Source: CBFIDE01 sp965661265 (GTDB lineage Bacteria > Bacteroidota > Bacteroidia > Flavobacteriales > Schleiferiaceae). Taken from it: 64,000 bases of DNA. Of this stretch, positions 25,632 to 36,209 are shown one piece after another. The stretch covers positions 1 through 64,000 of the forward strand of contig CBFIDE010000005.1 in NCBI GenBank assembly GCA_965661265.1. Reading direction: 5' to 3'. The position numbers were made by a program, and so were the translations under genes. Below the pieces are notes generated by a model. It was not told where the DNA came from, searched no databases, and saw nothing but the letters and a program-made list of their open reading frames with translations. How positions within the stretch are numbered: the stretch's first letter is position 1; each line of letters opens with the position of its first letter.

Positions 25632-27546
25632 ATTCCTTTTTTTAATACTGATTTTCGGATCTATTGCCATATTAAGCCAATGTTCAGAAGAGGAAAAGCC
25701 TTTAGTTAAGGAATACTTAAATTGGAGTGATTCCGCAAGATATGTTGGAATAAATACCTGTAAGCAATGTCATTATGAAATCTATAATAGCTATGTTAAA
25801 ACTGGTATGGGCTCTTCATTTGGGCTAGCTCACAGTAATAAAAGCATTGCCCAAACAAATCCTTCAAAGCTTTTAGTCGATAGTAATTTAAACCTAAACT
25901 ATTCCGTTTATTGGAAAGACGATAGCCTTTTCATTAAGGAGTTCAGAATCGGTATTGATCTAGATACCATACATTCTTTAAAGCAAAAAATTGAATTCAT
26001 TGTAGGTAGTGGTCAACATACAAATAGTCATATGTTTTTGTTAGATAGCCATCTTTATCAAGCTCCTTTCACCTGGTATGCTCAAAACGGTATTTTAGAT
26101 TTTCCTCCAGGATATGACGATGGTAATAATCTTAGGTTTGATAGAAAGATTGGGCTGGAATGTACTTCATGCCACAACTCCATTCCAACAGCTTTCAAAA
26201 AAGGGAGTATCAATAAATACAGTAAAATCCCTCAAGCCATTGATTGTGAGAGATGTCATGGCCCAGGTAGTATTCATGTGCAAAGAATTCAGCAAGGAGT
26301 ATTGGTAGATACAGCCAATGAAATAGATTATTCTATCGTAAACCCAGGAAAATTGAGTGCGCAGTTACAAATGGAACTTTGTCAAAGATGTCATTTACAA
26401 GGTAATGCGGTATTGGCTGAGGAAGCTGATTTTAGAGATTTTAAACCAGGTAAACACCTTAAAGAATATATGGATGTTTATTTACCAAGGTTTGAAGGAG
26501 CAGATGAAAAGTTCATTATGGCAAGTCATGCTGATCGATTGAAATTAAGCGAATGCTTTAAATCTGCAGAAGGGAGTTTTAATTGTATTAGCTGCCATAA
26601 CCCACATATAAGTGTTAAGGAGACTAATATTATAAACTTTAATAATCAGTGTGCTAGTTGTCATGGTGTTAGTACTGAGGTAGTTTGTTCAGAAGAACAT
26701 GAGCTTAGATTAGAGGTGAGTGATAATTGTGTACAGTGTCATATGCCCAGCTCCGGATCAACGGATATTCCTCACGTAAGTGTTCATGATCACTTTATAA
26801 GGGTTCCTGAACCGAGTGAAATAGATCAAGCAAAAAAAATGGTCAAGTTTTTGGGCTTAAGTGCTATAAATAATTCAGAGCCATCTAATTATAGCTTGGC
26901 AATGGCATATTTACAGCAATTTGAAAAATTTGAACCAAGACCCTTTTACTTAGATTCAGCCTGGATTTATATATTAAAAGTTGGGGAGCCTGGCAGTTCT
27001 TTAAAGCTTAAAGTATATTACCATTTTCTAAAGAATGATTTTGAATCCATAAGTCAGATAGTTGCTGAAAATCAAGGAAAAGAGATAAATGATGATTATA
27101 GTAATTATAGAATCGCGCAAGCAAACTATAAACTAGAAAATTTTAAAGAGGCACTTAACCACATTGAAATAGCCATTGAAATCTCTCCGTATATAGAGGA
27201 GTTTTACAGTTTACAAGCAAAAATATTTATCGCTTTAAGCGATTTTAAAAAAGCTGAATTAGCTGCTAAAAGAGGCTTAAAGGAAAATAGTCACGATAAA
27301 GACTTATTAAATAATTTAGGCTTTGCCCAATTGATGGAAGGAAAAGTTGAAGAGGCCCAAAGAAACTTTGAGAAAGCTATTTCTTATGATCCAAATTATA
27401 TTCAGGCCTACTTTAACCTCGCACAAGTTGAACTAATAAAAGATGATTTGGTAAAGGCTGTGTATTATTTAGATAGGATTTTAACCATTGCCCCAAATAA
27501 TACTAAGGCTATTCAAGCAAAATTAAAGATCGATGAAAAAGTATAA
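25618..27546 (+). CDS. Heptaheme c-type cytochrome lipoprotein with TPR tail
   Basis: 642 residues. The signal has a lipobox with Cys22 (LSQC), so the protein is lipid-anchored. Seven CxxCH haem-binding motifs follow: CKQCH (48-52), CTSCH, CERCH, CQRCH, CISCH, CASCH and CVQCH, all within the first 390 residues or so. From about 440 to the end there are TPR helices, with the last two repeats clear (LNNLGFAQLMEGKVEEAQRN, YIQAYFNLAQVELIKDDLVK). The haem part resembles cytochrome c554/c3-like domains. It should transfer electrons at the outer or inner membrane surface and bind a partner through the TPRs; the partner and substrate are unknown. No other respiratory gene is nearby. Confidence 0.88.
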   Translation: MLKSKFLFLILIFGSIAILSQCSEEEKPLVKEYLNWSDSARYVGINTCKQCHYEIYNSYVKTGMGSSFGLAHSNKSIAQTNPSKLLVDSNLNLNYSVYWKDDSLFIKEFRIGIDLDTIHSLKQKIEFIVGSGQHTNSHMFLLDSHLYQAPFTWYAQNGILDFPPGYDDGNNLRFDRKIGLECTSCHNSIPTAFKKGSINKYSKIPQAIDCERCHGPGSIHVQRIQQGVLVDTANEIDYSIVNPGKLSAQLQMELCQRCHLQGNAVLAEEADFRDFKPGKHLKEYMDVYLPRFEGADEKFIMASHADRLKLSECFKSAEGSFNCISCHNPHISVKETNIINFNNQCASCHGVSTEVVCSEEHELRLEVSDNCVQCHMPSSGSTDIPHVSVHDHFIRVPEPSEIDQAKKMVKFLGLSAINNSEPSNYSLAMAYLQQFEKFEPRPFYLDSAWIYILKVGEPGSSLKLKVYYHFLKNDFESISQIVAENQGKEINDDYSNYRIAQANYKLENFKEALNHIEIAIEISPYIEEFYSLQAKIFIALSDFKKAELAAKRGLKENSHDKDLLNNLGFAQLMEGKVEEAQRNFEKAISYDPNYIQAYFNLAQVELIKDDLVKAVYYLDRILTIAPNNTKAIQAKLKIDEKV

Positions 27547-28540
27547 ACTCATTATAGTAGTTATTCTGTTGCTGATAGGTGCTATTGGTTCTTACAAAGT
27601 TTATAATGCCTTTTATTCTAAAATCGAAGGAAATGAGACTACATATTTAATTAAAATTGATAGCAAAAACGGCTATAGGGGAGTGCTGGACTCAATTTTT
27701 AATTGTTCATGTATTCCGGATACAGCAGGTTTTAAAATTTTAGCTGATCTAAAATCTTATCCTAGTCTTTACAAAACAGGTCTTTTTAAAATTAGATCAG
27801 GAGCCACACAAATGGAGGTTATTAATCAGTTACGCATTGGAAAACAAGCTGAATTTGATTTAGTGTTAAACAATGTAAATGACTATGCTCATTTATCAAG
27901 AAAATTAGGCGAAAGCTTGATGTATGACTCTAGCCATTTTGCCAACTATTTCATTGATTTAGATGAAGAACTCAAGTATAATCTTATTCCTAATACTTAT
28001 AGGGTGTACTGGAATTCTAGTGCTGACATAATTTATCAACGCTTTAGAAAGGAAAGTAAAAGATTCTGGAATCAGGAAAGAATTGCAAAAGCAAAGGCTA
28101 TTGGTTTGACAGAAAAGGAGGTAAGTACCTTGGCTTCAATCGTTCAAAAGGAATCAAGTAGAATAGATGAGAGGCCAATCATAGCTGGTTTATATCTCAA
28201 CCGTCTTGAGAAGGGACTAAAGCTTCAGTCAGATCCAACAGTCATTTATTCTATTCATCAAGAATTTCCAGATCGAAAAATTCAAAGAGTTTATTATAAA
28301 GATTTAGAATATGAATCTGACTATAATACCTATTTGAATAAAGGACTACCACCTAGCCCCATATGTATTCCTGATATCTCGGCGATAGAAGCTGTTCTTA
28401 ATGCGCAAGACCATAATTACATTTTTATGGTTGCAAATCCTGATAGACCGGGATATCACTCTTTTGCCAGCAGTCTAGCCGGACACAATAGAAATAAAAA
28501 GAAATATATAAGCTGGATGAGAGCGAATAATATAAGATAA
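27533..28540 (+). CDS. mltG: Endolytic murein transglycosylase
   Basis: 335 residues. One N-terminal transmembrane segment (about 5-22), then a LysM-like region and the YceG domain. The catalytic Glu207 lies in SIVQKESSRIDERPIIAGLY and is followed by LQSDPTVIYS. It cuts nascent glycan strands and sets their length at the periplasmic face. Its start overlaps the cytochrome gene by 14 bases; with dapF at the head of the run this makes a peptidoglycan-flavoured operon. Its stop codon lies inside a hairpin arm. Confidence 0.95.
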   Translation: MKKYKLIIVVILLLIGAIGSYKVYNAFYSKIEGNETTYLIKIDSKNGYRGVLDSIFNCSCIPDTAGFKILADLKSYPSLYKTGLFKIRSGATQMEVINQLRIGKQAEFDLVLNNVNDYAHLSRKLGESLMYDSSHFANYFIDLDEELKYNLIPNTYRVYWNSSADIIYQRFRKESKRFWNQERIAKAKAIGLTEKEVSTLASIVQKESSRIDERPIIAGLYLNRLEKGLKLQSDPTVIYSIHQEFPDRKIQRVYYKDLEYESDYNTYLNKGLPPSPICIPDISAIEAVLNAQDHNYIFMVANPDRPGYHSFASSLAGHNRNKKKYISWMRANNIR

Positions 28541-28565
28541 GACGGAGCAAACTCCATCTTATCTT
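28534..28565. terminator. Hairpin between convergent mltG and clpB
   Basis: Fourteen-base arms (28534-28547, 28552-28565) with one mismatch and a CAAA loop. No T tract follows on either strand, so it may stop transcription weakly or protect mRNA ends. The mltG stop codon is in the left arm. Confidence 0.5.
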
Positions 28566-28570
28566 AATTC

Positions 28571-31186
28571 TTACACCTTGGGAAGTTCTTGTGGTTCTGT
28601 TCTGAAAATCAATGATCCCTTTTCGTCAGTATCAATGAGGATAAAACTATCGGCCTTGATTTTCTGTGCTAGGATCTCCTTAGATAGTTCATTTAGTACT
28701 CTTTTCTGTATCACTCTTTTCAGAGGTCGTGCACCATATTGAGGATCATAGCCGACATCACCTAAATAGTCTAATGCTGACTCCGTAGCTTCTATGGTAA
28801 ATCCATTTTTCTTCAAAAGCTTTTGTAAGCTCATTAGTTGAATTCTAAGCACTCCCTTTATGTCCTTTTTATCAAGTGGTAAGAACATTATTGTTTCATC
28901 GATACGATTTAGGAATTCAGGTCTAAGGCTTTGTTTTAATAAGTTTAGAATCTGCATTCTAGTTTTCTCATAAATTTCAGGATGACTAGCTTCATCTTGG
29001 TCTGCATAGTTCTCTTGTATTAGGTTAGAACCAATATTTGAAGTCATGATTATAATGGTATTCTTGAAATTTGCAATCCTTCCTTTATTATCTGTTAATC
29101 TTCCCTCATCTAATACTTGTAATAAAATATTAAATGCATCAGGATGTGCTTTCTCTATTTCATCTAGTAGCACTACAGAATATGGCTTTCTTCGGACAGC
29201 CTCAGTCAATTGCCCACCTTCGTCATAGCCAACATATCCCGGAGGAGCCCCAATTAATCTGCTAACACTATGTCTTTCCTGATATTCTGACATATCAATC
29301 CTCGTCATAGCATTTTCATCATTAAACAAGATTTCTGCCAATGCCTTAGCAAGTTCTGTTTTACCCACACCAGTGGTTCCAAAGAATAGAAATGATCCTA
29401 TTGGTCTTCCCATATCTTGAAGTCCAGCTCTAGATCTTCTGACAGCATCTGAAACTGCGGAAATAGCTTCTTCTTGCCCAACAACCCTTTTATGTATTTC
29501 GGTTTCTAAACGTAATAGCTTATCACGCTCAGATTCCAACATCTTTGTAATTGGGATTCCTGTCCATCGGCTTACAACATCAGCGATGTCTTGCGAATCA
29601 ACCTCTTCTTTTATCAATGGAGTTCCGGCTTGCATCTCTTTTATTTTTTCCTCAAAAGATTTTAAGCTTTCTTCTGCTGATTTAATTTTACCATAGCGCA
29701 ATTCAGCAACCTCTCCATAGTTACCTATTCTTTCTGCCTGATCAGCTTGAAGTTTTAGTTGCTCAATTTCCTCTTTAGCCGATTGAATTCCATTTACGGC
29801 AGTTTTCTCAGTTTCCCACTTTGCATTAATGGATGTTCTTTCTTCATTTAAGTTAGCTAGATCTCTTTTAATGCTTCTCATTTTAGAATCATCGCCTTCT
29901 CTTTTTATGGCTTCAAATTCAATCTCTAATTGCATGATTTTTCTATCCAAATTGTCGAGTTCCTCCGGCTTAGAATTCATTTCCATCCTAAGCTTCGAGG
30001 CAGCTTCATCAATCAAGTCAATAGCTTTGTCTGGTAAGAACCTGTCCGTAATATATCTCTGAGAGAGTTCTACAGAGGCTAAAATGGCTTCATCTTTAAT
30101 TCTAACCTTATGATGAGTTTCATACTTATCTTTGATTCCTCTTAGGATTGATATTGCATCCTCAGTATTGGGCTCATCGACAATAACTTTTTGGAATCTT
30201 CTTTCAAGTGCCTTATCCTTTTCAAAGAATTTTTGAAACTCAGATAGGGTAGTAGCTCCAATTGCTCTTAAATCACCTCTTGCTAAGGCAGGTTTTAGAA
30301 TATTAGCGGCATCCATAGCTCCTTCACCTCCTCCGGCACCAACAAGAGTATGAATTTCATCAATGAATAGAACAACTCTTCCTTGACTAGAAATAACTTC
30401 TTTAACTACAGACTTCAGTCTTTCCTCAAACTCTCCTTTATATTTAGCTCCAGCTATAAGAGATCCCATATCTAAACTATAGATAAGTTTATCTTTTAAA
30501 TTTTCAGGTACATCTTCTTGTATAATTCTATGCGCTAAACCTTCAGCAATAGCTGTTTTCCCTACCCCTGGTTCCCCTATTAGAATAGGATTGTTCTTAG
30601 TTCTTCTGGATAAAATCTGAAGTAATCTTCTTATTTCTTCATCTCTTCCGATTACCGGATCTAGCTTTCCTTCTTCAGCTAATTTATTGAGATTATTAGC
30701 GAATTTATCTAGGGAGTTATAGGTCTCCTCAACAGAATTAGATTTTACTTTCTCTCCCTTTCTCAGTTCATTGACAGCATCCAGTAAGATTTTCTCACTG
30801 AAACCAAGATCTTTTAATATTTGAGACACACTATCTCCACTCTTTAATATTCCAAAGAGCAAAAGTTCTGTAGACAAGTATTCATCTCCGAAAAGTTTGC
30901 TCTGCTTTTCAGCGATATTAAAAGCTTCTGTTACTTTTTGAGATAAGTATTGTTGTCCACCGTTTAGTTTAGGGAAGCTAGAAATTTCTTTTTGAACAAT
31001 AGCTTGTAGATTCTCTGGATTAACACCTATTTTTTTCAATAGGAAAGGAAGTACATTTTTATCTTGCTTGAAAATACTGATGAGTAAGTGAGCATTTTCT
31101 ATTGCTTGATTCTCGTTTTCCGTTGCAATACTTTGAGCCCCTTGAAGAATCTGTTGAACCTTTATGGTTAGTTTATCTTGATTCAT
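28571..31186 (-). CDS. clpB: ATP-dependent disaggregase chaperone ClpB
   Basis: 871 residues, the standard length. Order: N-terminal Clp domain (1-145), first AAA+ with Walker A GEPGVGKTAIAEG and Walker B LFIDEIHTLVGAG, the coiled-coil middle domain (about 410-530) diagnostic of ClpB rather than ClpA/ClpC, and second AAA+ with GTTGVGKTELAKA and a C-terminal D2-small domain. With DnaK it threads and rescues aggregated proteins in the cytoplasm. It is monocistronic. A perfect 7-base-arm dyad (31245-31261) lies upstream, but no known heat-shock element is recognised. Confidence 0.97.
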   Translation of the reverse strand: MNQDKLTIKVQQILQGAQSIATENENQAIENAHLLISIFKQDKNVLPFLLKKIGVNPENLQAIVQKEISSFPKLNGGQQYLSQKVTEAFNIAEKQSKLFGDEYLSTELLLFGILKSGDSVSQILKDLGFSEKILLDAVNELRKGEKVKSNSVEETYNSLDKFANNLNKLAEEGKLDPVIGRDEEIRRLLQILSRRTKNNPILIGEPGVGKTAIAEGLAHRIIQEDVPENLKDKLIYSLDMGSLIAGAKYKGEFEERLKSVVKEVISSQGRVVLFIDEIHTLVGAGGGEGAMDAANILKPALARGDLRAIGATTLSEFQKFFEKDKALERRFQKVIVDEPNTEDAISILRGIKDKYETHHKVRIKDEAILASVELSQRYITDRFLPDKAIDLIDEAASKLRMEMNSKPEELDNLDRKIMQLEIEFEAIKREGDDSKMRSIKRDLANLNEERTSINAKWETEKTAVNGIQSAKEEIEQLKLQADQAERIGNYGEVAELRYGKIKSAEESLKSFEEKIKEMQAGTPLIKEEVDSQDIADVVSRWTGIPITKMLESERDKLLRLETEIHKRVVGQEEAISAVSDAVRRSRAGLQDMGRPIGSFLFFGTTGVGKTELAKALAEILFNDENAMTRIDMSEYQERHSVSRLIGAPPGYVGYDEGGQLTEAVRRKPYSVVLLDEIEKAHPDAFNILLQVLDEGRLTDNKGRIANFKNTIIIMTSNIGSNLIQENYADQDEASHPEIYEKTRMQILNLLKQSLRPEFLNRIDETIMFLPLDKKDIKGVLRIQLMSLQKLLKKNGFTIEATESALDYLGDVGYDPQYGARPLKRVIQKRVLNELSKEILAQKIKADSFILIDTDEKGSLIFRTEPQELPKV

Positions 31187-31244
31187 GATAGTAATTTATT
31201 TTGCAATATCAATTGTAGTTCCAATACGATAATAGCCTTTTTAT

Positions 31245-31261
31245 CAAGTCATTATGACTTG
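31245..31261. promoter_or_regulatory. Short dyad upstream of clpB
   Basis: CAAGTCA and TGACTTG are perfect complements around TTA, about 60 bases before the clpB ATG. It could be a stress-regulator operator, but it resembles no site I can name; a chance dyad is possible. Confidence 0.3.
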
Positions 31262-31290
31262 TTTTACATTTGAAAGCTGAAATTATGACA

Positions 31291-31318
31291 TAAAAAAAGG
31301 CCCCATTAGGGGCCTTTA
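31291..31318 (-). terminator. Intrinsic terminator of the second giant T9SS gene
   Basis: On the minus strand AAAGGCCCC pairs with GGGGCCTTT around TAAT, followed by seven T in all. Confidence 0.9.
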
Positions 31319-31337
31319 ATAATTATACGTTTATGGA

Positions 31338-34300
31338 TTAATGGCTTACGACAAGCTTTCTACTCACCATTTGTCCATCAACAATCATTTGAATATTATA
31401 AACTCCAGAATCCCATCTCTGAGTATCAAAGTCTATTTTAGATGTTCCTCTTTGATAGTCTGAATCAAATTCTTGTATCAATTGTCCCATCATATTACTT
31501 ACTCTAACTTGGATATGCTTAGGTTCATTTAATTTGAATGCAATAGAGGTAATATCATTAGCCGGGTTAGGAGCAAGGTGGCTAAAGAATATAGATTCTA
31601 CTGGTTGATTAAATTCTTCCTGTCCAATTACAAACTCAGGTTTCTTATTAGTCATTTTAAAGCAGAAATCATCAATTGCCCAACCTTTATCCTGAATATC
31701 CCAATCAGATTCAAACCAGAATTTGAAAATAACCTTATCGTCAGTATCAAAGGACATAACATATCTCGCAGAATCCCATCCACTTGAAGTGTCAGTCCAA
31801 CCTGGATTGATTAACTCAAGACCTGTAACGAAATCAGTATTATACCAGTCTTTTTCGTTTGCGTATCCGATTGTCAACCAGCTAAGACCACCATCAGTAG
31901 ATACTTGTATATTACCTCCATCGTTAAGTCGTTCTGTAGCATATTGATGCATAAAGGTCATTTCATAAGCTTGACCACTGTCAACAACAAACACAGGAGT
32001 AAATAAAGAAGAGCTATCTCTTGATGAGTAGTTTGAATCTAGGCCTGTCATCCATGCTCCAGGAGGTGAGAATGCGCCTGGGAATTGAGTAGGAGTTCCT
32101 TTCTCCCAACTAGATGGTCCTTCAAAATAGGTATATGTATTAGCCGTAAAGAAGTCTAGAGTACCTAAACTAGCGTCAAAGTTATTACAATAGCTTGTAT
32201 CTCCTGTATTTACATCAAAAATATACTCATCCAATACTAATATCGGATACTCTAAAGTATCATCAGTAGTCAAGTTATCTTGTTTGTCATTAGGTCTAGA
32301 GCTAATGATGGTAGCTGTTTTAAGTCCAGCAGTTACTTGAGGAGCTTGCCATTTATGATCTAAAGTATCTCTTAATCTACTACCTCGTGTAACAAAACCC
32401 TTTACGAATACAGTATCATTTTCAAATCCACCGGTATTAAGAGAAACCCCATCAATAGAAACCTTATAAACAAACTCCTTCAAGAGTTTGGCACCAGTAT
32501 TTTCAACTATGGTAGTTAAGGTTTGTTCATTACCAGGAATCACTAAGGGATTTACCGTGCGGATACTATATGGAGCGGCACTATTTTGTGGGGGAACATA
32601 AATTTCAAAATCATCTATAGACCAACCTCCGGTTTGAGGCGCACCAGTTGTAGTTTTAAATTCAAACTGCAGAACTAAAGGATTGGATTGCAAATTATAG
32701 AAGTCCATTCTGTAACTAGAGAATACCCATCCGCCAGTATTCCCAGTCCAAGCAGGATCACTTGAAAATAATGGCGATGTTGGTGATGCAAAAGGGGCAT
32801 ACAACCAATTTGTACCATTACTAATATCCCTATCGGCAGCACCTACTACATCAAAATTATTAGATCCCGTGGCATAAGTTAAAGCAGCGGCAGCAGAATT
32901 TCCTCCTCCTGCAAAATCTAACCATTGGTGGAATCTTACTTCAGCAGATTGAATTGTATCAAATCCAATAAGGAATGGAACCTTAAGAATCTCATTTGTT
33001 CCATTATAGAAGTTACCATCCTTCCAAATTGTCCATGCATTTGGCGTACTCTTAGAATTATTAATTGGTGCTCCTGGATCTCCAAATTCCCATTGTTGTA
33101 AATCATCTTTTGCAGACTGGAATCCTGATTCATCATAATCACAGCTGTCAAAATTATTAAAGAAAGGAACATTGTATTGACCAATTGTTTGAATATTCTT
33201 AGCGACTGTATCATTAAAGCTATGAGTATCTCCTGTCAGATTTGTGTAAGCTTTAATTTCTGAAGTACCATATTCAAAGATTATATTGAGCAATGTCTGA
33301 TTGAAAGTAACAGAAGCAAAGTTACCAGGTGTAATTGTTCCTGAATGAGTTACGTTATATGTTACAGGCACTCCTTTATTAGGACCACAAAGAGGTTTTA
33401 ATTCAATTACTACAGGCACGTTAGAGATATTAGAAGTACCAAAGTTGTATACCTCAATTAAAGGTGACGTTCCATTAGGCCCTGATCCTCTATTTGGTCT
33501 TGTTACAAAAGATGCTCCTGCATCAGCAGCAATTCTATCATAAATCATAATCTTATCTATAGCTGCATCTGCTAAGTTAGAACCAGTTTTTCTATTAGCA
33601 ACGAACCTCAGTTTAACAACTTGGTTTGCAAATGAAGAAAGGTTAACTCTTTTGAATTTCCAGTTATTAGATTCAGCAGATTGCTGTCCATTTCCGGATA
33701 CTACAGATCCAGGAACTACTGTCCAAACATCAGAAACATTACCAGGTTGGGATTCAATTTCAATACTTTGAATGTCAGCTCCGTAAAGGTGATAGTAAAA
33801 ATCAACCACTGGATTATTCATTCCAGTAAAGTCCAAACACTCAGTTTGCATGAAGGTACTTACATTGCCTGAAGAACCATCAGCCTCGCTATAAAGATAT
33901 TTACCATTTACATAATAACCACTTATTGGACCTGTATTTCTTGTTGAAGTAAGTCTCTCTCCAATATTCCAATTATAATTATTATCCTGGCCAGAATAGA
34001 AATTGAGAATTGAATTAGGACCAACATTTTGTGTTCCCACAATACCATCTTCAAAATCTTGAATATAAGGGAATGAGCTGAATACAATTTTATTTACAAT
34101 TGTCTGGCTTCTAGCAGTATCATTCACTCTGTTTCCATCATTTGCATGGTTTGTCCAAGCGGTAATCACATAAGAGCCTAGTGCGCTTAAATCTGCTTTG
34201 GTAGAAAATGTAAAAACAGTATCAAAACCTAAAACAAATGGCCCAGTAATAGTTTCATTAACAACTGCTCCAGAATTTATTCTATAAGCCACAGGAATAT

Positions 34301-36116
34301 TCGGAATTGTATCACCTCCAGCATGTCTTACATGAATAGTAACATCTTCACTTGCAGAATATCCACATTGATTTGCCTCTGGACTATCAAAACTTAATAT
34401 TTCAGATTCTTCAGCACTAGGCTGGAAAATTTTAAAGTCATCAATTGCGATATCGCCAAGAACCCCAGCTTTAAGTTTAAATGATGAAATATTGATTCTT
34501 ATTATTTGACCTATGAATGGAGTTAAATCAACTATCATCCTTTTCCATTCTGCATCCGTACTATCTTGTTGCTGATCTTTCAATCTTGCATATCTAGTGT
34601 ACCAGCTTGCTGTATTGCTTCCAGTATCAATATCAACTCTTATATTTCCAATATCATCACCAAACATATGATACCAAAATTCAAAAGCAACAGTTGAATC
34701 AGTAGGTAATTGAGTTAAGTCAATACATGGAGTTATTATACGTGTTTCATCTAATACAGATCCTTGAGAAGATTCAGTGTATAAATAATTATTACCATTA
34801 GCTGAATGATCTGCAATTGGACCGGTTAAAGGAGTAGCAGTTGGTCCTGATCTAACTGACCAAGCATATCCTGACTGCGTTGGGTTAGGTGTGACGTTCC
34901 AATAACTATTTCCAGTTTGGTCTACAGGAAATCCTCCTCTATAGGAAGTTCCCGAACCAGTATTACCAGTTCCTGTTCCAGAAGTAAATTCGGGCCCTTC
35001 AAAATCTTCGATCCATGGGAAATTCTTGATAGTTCCAGGAAGAGTTCCACAATCAGGTAAGCCACATTTCAATGGTAAGCCTTCAAGAGGGTAGAAGGTA
35101 TAATAAGCTCTTGTAATTGAATCAGGACTATTTGTAGTATTGGGGCAAGCTAGGTCAAATGCTTTTACGTACCAGTCAACAGTATCACCAACAATTATTG
35201 GATATAAATCTGCTCTGTATTCATCAGTTGCACCACTTAAAACCATCGTATCAGCAGACCATGCTCCAACTATTCCATTTTTCCTAATTCTGTGATGTAG
35301 TAAAACATAATCAATACCACTTGTATCATCAGTAGCTTTTACTCCGATAGTGTAAGTTGAATCAAATGCATTTTCCGTTAGTCCACCTTCTGGATTGTGC
35401 GCGAAACATGGAAAAGGAACATAATTAAAATCTAACTTAGGAGGGTCAAGCTCACAAGGCGATTTAAGTAAAAGAATGTTGTCTATAAACCATCCAGCTC
35501 TTAATCCTCCCGGAGGACTTGTCTGATTAATAACAATTTCAAGACGGATTATGACGCTTGAATAACCTGTATTGGTCACTTGATTGTAACAATAAGAAGA
35601 AATATCCCAAGAATCTTGAACCCAATACGTACTGTCAGGGAAAATATTTTGATTCGATTTCCAAATATCAAGTCCTTGGTTAGGAATATTATATGAAAAC
35701 TCATTAAAAACTCCTGTTTGATTATAAGAAGGACTTTCGCCTTTATATGCTAAAGAATCATTGATAATCGTAAATGTTGATCCTCCATCAGTTGAAACTC
35801 TCAATCTTGCCTGATTACCTGCAAAAAGCTTTGCTGTATGAAAAAAGCTAAGGAATACCGCTGGTCTTGCTGGAGATGCTGTATTAAATGCTGGTAAATC
35901 TAAAACGTATGTTCCGTTAGTGGCAGCAGGAGTACCTCTTAATGCAACATTAGGAGTCAATGATAAAGAGGCTGTGGTGTCCCAAACTGTCGATGCAGAT
36001 GGAGTCGCCCAAGATGGAATAACACCATCAAAATTTTCGTTAATCACAGTGTCCACTTGAGCATTAGCCCAATTAAAAATGAAAACTGTTGATAGTAATA
36101 AAAGTACTTTACGCAT
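31338..36116 (-). CDS. Giant T9SS surface protein with repeated MAM/anchor-J-type domains
   Basis: 1592 residues. Signal peptide to about 20 (WANAQ). Several MAM or choice-of-anchor-J type sandwiches occur in tandem; each opens with an F.EDFEG- or NENFDG-like strand and closes on an IDDF motif (GWFIDNILL, GDIAIDDFKIF, AAIDKIMIY, GWSIDDFEIY, GWAIDDFCFK). Between them lie Ig-like spacers of the NPVVIELKP kind. The C-terminus (about 1515-1592, LAPNPANDI... WDSGVYNIQMIVDG) is a T9SS type A sorting domain. No protease or hydrolase triad is visible, so a binding or matrix role is likely. The ATG at 36116 is chosen because the frame extension to 36155 overlaps the -7 box. Confidence 0.87.
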   Translation of the reverse strand: MRKVLLLLSTVFIFNWANAQVDTVINENFDGVIPSWATPSASTVWDTTASLSLTPNVALRGTPAATNGTYVLDLPAFNTASPARPAVFLSFFHTAKLFAGNQARLRVSTDGGSTFTIINDSLAYKGESPSYNQTGVFNEFSYNIPNQGLDIWKSNQNIFPDSTYWVQDSWDISSYCYNQVTNTGYSSVIIRLEIVINQTSPPGGLRAGWFIDNILLLKSPCELDPPKLDFNYVPFPCFAHNPEGGLTENAFDSTYTIGVKATDDTSGIDYVLLHHRIRKNGIVGAWSADTMVLSGATDEYRADLYPIIVGDTVDWYVKAFDLACPNTTNSPDSITRAYYTFYPLEGLPLKCGLPDCGTLPGTIKNFPWIEDFEGPEFTSGTGTGNTGSGTSYRGGFPVDQTGNSYWNVTPNPTQSGYAWSVRSGPTATPLTGPIADHSANGNNYLYTESSQGSVLDETRIITPCIDLTQLPTDSTVAFEFWYHMFGDDIGNIRVDIDTGSNTASWYTRYARLKDQQQDSTDAEWKRMIVDLTPFIGQIIRINISSFKLKAGVLGDIAIDDFKIFQPSAEESEILSFDSPEANQCGYSASEDVTIHVRHAGGDTIPNIPVAYRINSGAVVNETITGPFVLGFDTVFTFSTKADLSALGSYVITAWTNHANDGNRVNDTARSQTIVNKIVFSSFPYIQDFEDGIVGTQNVGPNSILNFYSGQDNNYNWNIGERLTSTRNTGPISGYYVNGKYLYSEADGSSGNVSTFMQTECLDFTGMNNPVVDFYYHLYGADIQSIEIESQPGNVSDVWTVVPGSVVSGNGQQSAESNNWKFKRVNLSSFANQVVKLRFVANRKTGSNLADAAIDKIMIYDRIAADAGASFVTRPNRGSGPNGTSPLIEVYNFGTSNISNVPVVIELKPLCGPNKGVPVTYNVTHSGTITPGNFASVTFNQTLLNIIFEYGTSEIKAYTNLTGDTHSFNDTVAKNIQTIGQYNVPFFNNFDSCDYDESGFQSAKDDLQQWEFGDPGAPINNSKSTPNAWTIWKDGNFYNGTNEILKVPFLIGFDTIQSAEVRFHQWLDFAGGGNSAAAALTYATGSNNFDVVGAADRDISNGTNWLYAPFASPTSPLFSSDPAWTGNTGGWVFSSYRMDFYNLQSNPLVLQFEFKTTTGAPQTGGWSIDDFEIYVPPQNSAAPYSIRTVNPLVIPGNEQTLTTIVENTGAKLLKEFVYKVSIDGVSLNTGGFENDTVFVKGFVTRGSRLRDTLDHKWQAPQVTAGLKTATIISSRPNDKQDNLTTDDTLEYPILVLDEYIFDVNTGDTSYCNNFDASLGTLDFFTANTYTYFEGPSSWEKGTPTQFPGAFSPPGAWMTGLDSNYSSRDSSSLFTPVFVVDSGQAYEMTFMHQYATERLNDGGNIQVSTDGGLSWLTIGYANEKDWYNTDFVTGLELINPGWTDTSSGWDSARYVMSFDTDDKVIFKFWFESDWDIQDKGWAIDDFCFKMTNKKPEFVIGQEEFNQPVESIFFSHLAPNPANDITSIAFKLNEPKHIQVRVSNMMGQLIQEFDSDYQRGTSKIDFDTQRWDSGVYNIQMIVDGQMVSRKLVVSH

Positions 36117-36152
36117 ATTTTGGTAATTATTGGTCCTAATATATGGAACTCT

Positions 36153-36160
36153 CAAATATA
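36153..36160 (-). promoter_or_regulatory. -7 box of the second giant T9SS gene
   Basis: TATATTTG on the minus strand matches TAnnTTTG, 36 bases before the ATG at 36116. Confidence 0.6.
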
Positions 36161-36209
36161 ATAAGTTGAATTTAATCTAAGAGCCCTAATTATTCTGAGT
36201 ATTCGAGTT

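Noticed and set aside
31265..31272. TACATTTG on the plus strand as a promoter
   Set aside because: No plus-strand gene follows; the downstream sequence is antisense to the T9SS gene, so this is probably a chance match.
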